From: Neoechinorhynchus agilis
Taxonomy: Eukaryota > Acanthocephala
Direction of reading: 5' to 3'
Assembly: GCA_051530055.1 (NCBI GenBank)
Contig: JBMGUZ010000009.1
Coordinates: 1-64,000 of the forward strand
DNA: 64,000 bases
The position numbers and the translations under genes are program-made. Positions 58,089 to 64,000 of the stretch are shown one piece after another (position 1 is the first letter of the stretch; every line of letters starts with the position of its first letter). Under the pieces are notes generated by a model that saw only the letters and a program-made list of their open reading frames with translations, was not told the DNA's origin and ran no database searches.

Positions 58089-58165
58089 AAAAAATTACAA
58101 GCAATAGACTGAAGAAGGCCTACGCGAAGGCCGAAAAATATCAAATGATTTAATTATTGTAATTC
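58089..58165 (+). ncRNA. Hammerhead-like element with pairing flanks
   Basis: CTGAAGA (58109-58115), stem II GGCCU/AGGCC with loop ACGCGA, then GAAA (58133-58136). The flanks pair: AATTACAA upstream (near 58093) with TTGTAATT downstream (near 58157), giving an outer helix. This is the cleanest core in the window and shares its wording with the one at 3195. A UH cleavage site between stem III and stem I is not obvious. It could be a retained ribozyme or a relic of a Penelope-like element. Confidence 0.5.
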
Positions 58166-59620
58166 GCGATAAAAAAGCTTAATAAATTAAAAGTAATTAA
58201 TAATAAACATTTATTCGAAAACTATAATTTTTGTTTATAACATTTTTAATTGTTGTTCTACCTCAGCGGCTATTCGATCATTGTTCATCTCGATCACGAA
58301 TTAATTTCTAATTTATAGATTGAGTAAATGCTGGAAATGCTTGCAATAATAGAATTTTTACCAATTTTTTAAGCTTGTTCTCAATTTCTAGCAAACGTCT
58401 ATCTTGTCGAACTTAACTTTATTTAATAAATCCAAGATGATATTAGGATTTGCAATTTCGCCATTCGAGCGTCGAATAGGGATGCATTTTTTTTCCTAAT
58501 CTTTTGGCAGCTGCTACTTTTTTAAATATTCTATCTGATGATGGAGATGAGAAAAGGAGCTCGAAATGCTTCACCTACGCGCTCGGAATTAGAGGTTAGT
58601 AATGAAGAAAACTTTAATTGGCGAGCAAGATGTTGAAGAAGATCCTTGATAAACAATCAGAAGAATTACTTAATCACTTCGTATCTGTCCTACAGCCGTT
58701 TGGAAGATCTTTGCTTCACAAAAAGTGTGATCGGTAGATCCCAGAGATCTTGATAAGTGAGAAAAAAAATTTATTCGGCAAAGGCAAACCATGGATCGAA
58801 CAAGTGAGGAGAAAGCGACCAGAGTGCATACGAGAGAGCTGTCATCGATTTACAAAAAATTAACATACAAACGTGTTTTTACATATAATAAGCAATTTAC
58901 ATTTTTAACATTTAAATTTCACACATAAGCGTATGGGATCGGCGGAGAATATGTTAAACCGCAATAAAGTGTTGCCATATGATGATTTTTTTGGATAATC
59001 GACCGAGCCACCTTGGAGTTATCTAAAATAATCGCAAATTTTATGGAAAAACCCTCGTACATTTGAACAACATCTTTGCTTTTAACGTACGTAAAAGACG
59101 AATTCAAAATAAAATTCGGACTGAGCTACTTAACTTTTCATGTAATTTGCATAATACGATCTTAATAAAAACAATAATCTTGACGCTCTTCTTGCTTAAA
59201 AATTCTCATTAAAGAAAATGTAATCTTTCCAGCAAATGTTGCGCTTTTAAAGAATATGATTGTTCATGTTACTCGAATCTCAATTTCATCAGATCGTTAA
59301 TAAATGATTATAAACATTTGCAATCATATCGAACTTTCAAAAATTATTGTATACTAAAATGTCGCATCTATCATGAAAAACATAAATTGGCGATTAGCCG
59401 CTGGAAATTACTAAAAGAAATTTCTAATCGAATAACAAATCGGGTTAAGTGCATTAAAATTAACTCCTTTTAACTGTTGCTCTAAGCGAGGGAACTTTAA
59501 ATTCTTTGTCAAGCAATAATAAAAGAAATTAGAATTTGCCGTAGGCATCGAGTTTCCAGCCGTATTTTCATAAAAACACAAAAATCATCGCAGATCCTTT
59601 TAACGAAGACAATAAATACA
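58166..59620. other. AT-rich non-coding
   Basis: No gene or element that I can support. Confidence 0.4.
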
Positions 59621-59634
59621 AGAGCTGGCGCCTT

Positions 59635-60003
59635 CCTGCACCAAAACATTGGTCTCGCGATCATAAGAGGAAACGCAGCGAGTGTGGTCGCGACCACTGA
59701 GGGGAGAGCGATGCCTTTTCTTCGTGGACGGTGGTGATTGTTTAAACGTTTTTTTTGTGTGTGAATGAAAGCGTTCAAAATATAGAGCTCTCAAGGAATT
59801 ACCATTTCGTTCCTTTTGCCGTGGAAACGTATAAAGCCTTGGAACCATCAGCGCTCAATCTCCTCGGCGATTTTGGACGAAGGGCGAAAAGGATGACGGG
59901 GGAACCGCGCTCGAGAAATTTCATCGCTCAACGAATCGCAATTGCGATACAGCGAGGGAACGCTGCCAGTATATGGGCAACGTCGGGATGTTTACAAGAA
60001 TGA
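59635..60003 (+). mobile_element. Two adjacent LINE 3'-end fragments (GNAAS family)
   Basis: The first (59635-59740) ends IRGNAASVVATTEG and a stop. The second (59790-60003) encodes NYHFVPFAVETYKALEPS and IAIQRGNAASIWAT. Both are diverged 5'-truncated copies of the C-terminal region at 14190-15157. Confidence 0.75.
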
Positions 60004-60386
60004 AAAACGAAATAGTAAAATAAACGATATGTGCTTAAAAAAGTGTATTAAAATAAACTGTTTCAAAAAAATTATTTACCCATATTTTATTTGTAATTGA
60101 AATATCGTTATACTATCCACGAATCAACGAATTTTTAAATGGGTATAAAAAAACTTGCAAATGTAATATTTTGAATCTCTTGCATTGTGATTTGCTCATT
60201 CAGCATCTTGATCTAAATGAGTTAACTGCTTAAAAAACAACATTTATGTGGAGTCATCAATTTTTTATTTTTAAGGTCAATAATTTAATAGATTAAGAGT
60301 TACTGAAAATTTTCGAAATTAAAAACAGCATTCTCACCAGATATGTTTTTCATAAAATCGTAGTTGTTAGATTGTCGACTAATTTC
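60004..60386. other. AT-rich spacer before unit D
   Basis: Nothing recognised. Confidence 0.4.
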
Positions 60387-60464
60387 TCAATTCCACGTTT
60401 TTCTATTGTCCTTTTATTTAAGCAAGTTAAGCGGTTGAAAACAAATGTTTATTTTTGACCGATA

Positions 60465-60489
60465 TTTCGAAATTTAACTCCTTCTTCAG
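60465..60489 (-). ncRNA. Hammerhead-like core (unit D copy)
   Basis: Exact inverted counterpart of 31678-31702, with CTGAAGA and GAAA on the minus strand. Confidence 0.35.
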
Positions 60490-60946
60490 GGGAGTTAGAA
60501 AAAAGTCACTATCCGTAGTACTTCTGTTCGAAGATTAGGTGTGAGGCTAAAATCGTTGGATCAATAAATCAATATCTATTCTTCTCATCAACAAAGAACA
60601 CATAATAAAAAGGTAGTGATAGAAATACGCTTTTAGAAATGGAAAAAGCATTTTTCTCGAAAGTAAAATGCAACTAAACTTGCCCACTATTTCATAGTTA
60701 ACGAATCAATCATATAAGGCGCAATGATGGGCATAATCTTTAAGATTATCTATATAACGATTTATTTTTACTCGGTCTATTTGTGCCCCTGGAACACGTA
60801 CTAAACGCATGCCACAATTTCAAGAACTGACACGTTTATCTTGACTGGAACGATAAGACTGACATGATTTCTTCGTCAGTTGCACCAATATAAATAGAAC
60901 TTAATATCTCACCTGAAATCGTCCGCAACATTTCTTCTAAGTAGTC

Positions 60947-61506
60947 ATGGAATTCCTTCTCCTGCTCGTTTCTGTGTTGGCTCTCAGCAACGCCGCTGCT
61001 GTCCACTCAAAAGATCTTACAACTGAACACATCCGCCCATGTGCAGGTACGAGATAATCTATAAAAATGTTGACATCTAAACGATCTTTTTAAGGTCTTG
61101 GTCCGAAATCCGTAAAACTGCAAACGTGCCATTGCCTTAAAGATGGCGTTTGCCATCTCGTCCATGGCGATAAAATCATTATTACCACACAATTCAAATC
61201 AGATGGAGATCATGATCATAACTATGAGCTTAAAGTGACCACGACTATTAACGGAGAACTTATTTCCAGGACCGCATCAGCTGAAAATTATAAAGTGGAC
61301 TGCAAAGAAACTGATTGTACCTCCGTTCATAACGTTCTTATAATGCCTTTCATGCCTGTCGTAAGTTTATTTGTATATTTAGAACAGGAAACTCATGAAA
61401 AACCTTTTAGGGAAAACATACGCTGAAATATGAGCTAAGTAGCGTGGGTCCTCATGAACATCCACTTTTCTGCTATGAGTATGACACTGAGCTTTCGGCT
61501 CAATAA
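60947..61506 (+). CDS. Secreted ML-domain protein, unit D copy
   Basis: Exons 60947-61046, 61095-61360 and 61411-61506 correspond to the unit C gene and keep its frame, splice sites and signal peptide (MEFLLLLVSVLALSNAAA). The predicted protein matches the other copies where I compared them. Confidence 0.85.
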
Positions 61507-62188
61507 AGGAATATCATCAAGTGGCATGAAACAAAAAATAGAGTTTATTTTGTGCGAGGGTCAGAGATGCAACTGTGAGACGTTCTCGTGTAGCGCAAAT
61601 GAAAATCCATCACAAGGTTAAGCGATCGCTGTCTTCCAATTGGACCGATAGTCTTCGCAAAAAATGTTAAAGACTTCTTAAGCTTTTCTAGAAAGTTTCA
61701 GTTAATGTTTTTAAAGGTGAACTAATAAACAAGATGCACTTCTCAGCTAATGTTAATTATAAAAAAGACAATAGGCTAAGAAAAATACTCAGTCGTCTAT
61801 CAGTCTTAGGAAAGTTACTGTTGGATTACCTAGCACAAACCATTAAAAATAGATGACAGAAGAGATTGACCTCATTGTAAAACTTGGAAAAAAGGTTTTA
61901 CTTAAAAAAAATTAAAAGACGAGAGGGAATCTTTGTAAAATCACCAAAAACTCAACCATTAAAGGTCTGCCAATTATTCGAAGATATCAGGCAACTATTT
62001 TACTTCTCAGAGCAGAAAAGGAGCAAAATCAATTTAATACGATCTTGGTAGAAGCAAAGTATTTGGGATTAATCCTTAGATAATCGAGTATTGCACGATT
62101 CGAGATTTTTTATGAACTTTCTATTTTCCTGCTGCGCTTAAATTCAAATACAGCTCTGCCCGTTCTCGCAAAAATATAATATTTACGC

Positions 62189-62533
62189 TTACTTGAAAAG
62201 TTTAAGGCTCTTAAACAAATCGTTAACGTCTTTTTTAGGATATGGCTTCAGTGCTATACAGGTTCCAAGATTTTCAGGTTTTTCAATCCAGAGTTTATAC
62301 TTTATGTTCCTTTCGGCCAATGACAGTTGAATGTTATTCAACTCCTTTTCGCCGTCGCACTCGAGCACAATTTTGTGCATATTATCAATATCTTTCAAAT
62401 AAGAGAGAGTTAAGTGATCGTCGTAGTTCTCAAAGATTACAGCGGTAGCAGCGTGGCAAGCTTGAGCAATGAGGGCGCCTGCAGGCCATTTTAAATCTTT
62501 CCTTAGAACAATGTATTGGACCAGCGATGACAT
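62189..62533 (-). CDS. PTRHD1: PTRHD1-like putative peptidyl-tRNA hydrolase (copy in unit D)
   Basis: Intact 114-residue frame on the minus strand, identical to the copies at 8553 and 29634. The three copies differ in orientation and neighbours, so their flanks can tell them apart. Confidence 0.9.
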   Translation of the reverse strand: MSSLVQYIVLRKDLKWPAGALIAQACHAATAVIFENYDDHLTLSYLKDIDNMHKIVLECDGEKELNNIQLSLAERNIKYKLWIEKPENLGTCIALKPYPKKDVNDLFKSLKLFK

Positions 62534-62686
62534 TCGTGGATCTAAAAAAGGGATCTTATGCGATTTGAACGTTTTTATGTAAAAGATTAAAACTTATTTA
62601 AACAAAGATTTATCCCAATTTACATTTTCACTATCTCGAAAGCGAACAGCAGAAATTTTGACTTGTGCGTCAAGTATTCTATCTAA

Positions 62687-63125
62687 ATTTCTGAAACCTC
62701 GAATCCGAATTTATAAAAAAGAGAATCGTAGATGCAAATTAGGGCGTCGAATGGATGAAATCTTTTGATTGAAGATTTGCAGAAGGTGTGCTGTAAGAGG
62801 ATCAATTAAATCTGGGATAATGAAGCGAAGAGCCCAATTGGGAATAGAAAATTAAGGGAGTCACAAAGTTGTGCATTGATGGAGTTTAGTATAGCAAAGA
62901 GGTCTGAGTTTGAGAGGTTGACGAAAGATTTAAGTGTTTTCCCACCAGAGTCGAGTGGAATATTAGGAGAGTTTATGTGCAAGAAAGGCCTTGCGCGAGT
63001 TGCGAATGTGATGAGTAAGAGAGAATTGAAGGCGAGGGAAATCAGGGTTGCATGCGTGGTATGCTTTATCCACCTTTATTTTTAGCATAAAAAACATATT
63101 TTAGGGAAATGATGGCAATGGAAAA
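62687..63125 (-). mobile_element. LINE fragment inside unit D
   Basis: Inverted counterpart of the fragment at 29040-29480, with the same mosaic and the same 165-bp loss. Confidence 0.75.
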
Positions 63126-63401
63126 TCGAATATTAAAACCGAAGTTGTTCGCAGTTTTCTTAAAATCACCACTGAGCTGATGGCGGTTGATTTTTGGAGT
63201 GGATTACGGGTCCGGTCAAGTGTAAAGGTCGGTTCGATTCTCACTTGGAGGATTTTAGCGGTGCTGAAGAGAGAGTGGGTGCGAGAAACCGATCGTTGGA
63301 AAAGCAATTTGTTTTTCTATGAGTTCAGGATGGCATATTAGAGCGCACTTCTCTTGTGAAAGGTCGTCAAGGTCCTATATCTCGTCAACGTATTCTAATC
63401 A

Positions 63402-63659
63402 ATGAACAGTGAACAAGAATCGGTGAAGTATTCCGCTCTTATTGATGTCGTACTAAAGAAGTGCTTCGAACGGCTTACTGATAATCTAAGGGACTCATTA
63501 ATTGAAGCGGTGAGTGCAGTTAAGGATGTATTAGGGGAGGCTATTCAGTTCGAAATCGAAGCTCTTAAAAGTGAACAGTTGGTCGAAGTCAAAAAGTGCA
63601 AAGGGAAAAAAGCGAACGCCTCAAAGAGGCGGGCAAAAATTTTCAAAAGTGAATTCTAA
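63402..63659 (+). CDS. Hypothetical small charged protein (unit D)
   Basis: 85-residue frame identical to 28508-28765 in unit C. The same uncertainty applies: host exon or LINE debris. Confidence 0.35.
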   Translation: MNSEQESVKYSALIDVVLKKCFERLTDNLRDSLIEAVSAVKDVLGEAIQFEIEALKSEQLVEVKKCKGKKANASKRRAKIFKSEF

Positions 63660-64000
63660 GAAACATATTAAAGGTTTACTGAAATCGGATAGTGAAGCGA
63701 CCACAAAGGAGAGGTTTGGTAGATGTCATCAGTATGCCAAATTCAAGCGAATAATAATAACACCTTTATTGTTGAAAATACAAAGAAAGAATAATAGGAC
63801 CCATGTACCTTTGGGTCCTCATAAGCATTCAGGTTCATAATTGTTCAAAGAAAGCGTATCCGTTAGGATGGGAATATCCAGTCGAGGGATGTCCGTTCGG
63901 GTGGTAATATCTGGTCGGAGGGATGTCTATTCGGTAAGAACTATCTAGTCGGAGGAGGTTCGTTCGGGTGAGAATTTGTATGTTCCTTTGAGAATATCCG

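Larger units (their letters stand above)
60387..64000 (-). repeat. Segmental duplication unit D, inverted copy of unit C
   Basis: Reverse complement of 28167-31780 with equal length and only scattered changes. It reaches the right edge of the window, inside the 395-bp LINE array, so the true duplication is longer. The left boundary is at TCAATTCCACG (60387). Confidence 0.95.

Overview
The window is AT-rich animal nuclear DNA. Host genes carry very short GT-AG introns (mostly 43-55 nt). The gene content (Fringe, GTP cyclohydrolase I, a forkhead factor, a multi-Kunitz inhibitor, ML/group-2-allergen-like proteins, a two-EF-hand protein, PTRHD1) fits an arthropod. An acariform mite or similar compact-genome chelicerate is my inference, not something the sequence proves. 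Roughly half the window is retroelement debris and segmental duplication.

Layout. 1-4.4 kb: a 414/431-bp tandem repeat, a fold-back element with a hammerhead-ribozyme-like core, and a LINE 3' remnant. 4.5-7.9 kb: three single-exon plus-strand reading frames: a basic coiled-coil protein with an internal 40-residue repeat, a divergent forkhead protein with a Gln/Asn-rich tail, and an acidic protein of unknown role. 8.0-10.5 kb: duplication unit A, with a LINE piece, PTRHD1 and a three-exon ML-domain secreted protein. 12.6-15.2 kb: a Penelope-like element and the C-terminal part of a LINE with a restriction-like endonuclease motif. 15.2-16.2 kb: a Fringe-type glycosyltransferase. 17-19.3 kb: an old LINE. 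19.7-21.5 kb: a three-exon four-helix membrane protein and duplication unit B. 22.4-28.4 kb: two head-to-head LINEs of one family, the second carrying a 395-bp tandem array in its 3' region. 28.2-31.8 kb: duplication unit C. 31.8-41.2 kb: nested LINE and LTR fossils. 44.6-51.2 kb: the densest host-gene block (EF-hand protein, GTP cyclohydrolase I, six-Kunitz protein), all on the minus strand. 51.3-57.2 kb: LINE and LTR fossils. 60.4-64.0 kb: unit D, an inverted copy of unit C with no net length difference.

The most notable structures are: (i) the C/D inverted duplication of at least 3.6 kb bracketing a 28.6-kb spacer, together with units A and B, which gives three complete PTRHD1 + ML gene pairs; (ii) hammerhead-like cores (CUGANGA - stem II - GAAA) at five places, several inside inverted repeats; (iii) a Kunitz gene in which a 262-bp exon-plus-intron cassette has been amplified almost without change; and (iv) LINE-internal tandem amplification in a 3' region and in an endonuclease domain.

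Functionally the host genes form no operon or pathway. They are independent eukaryotic genes: Notch-pathway glycosylation (Fringe), pterin synthesis (GTP cyclohydrolase I), protease inhibition (Kunitz), lipid or sterol binding (ML), calcium binding (EF-hand) and transcription (forkhead).
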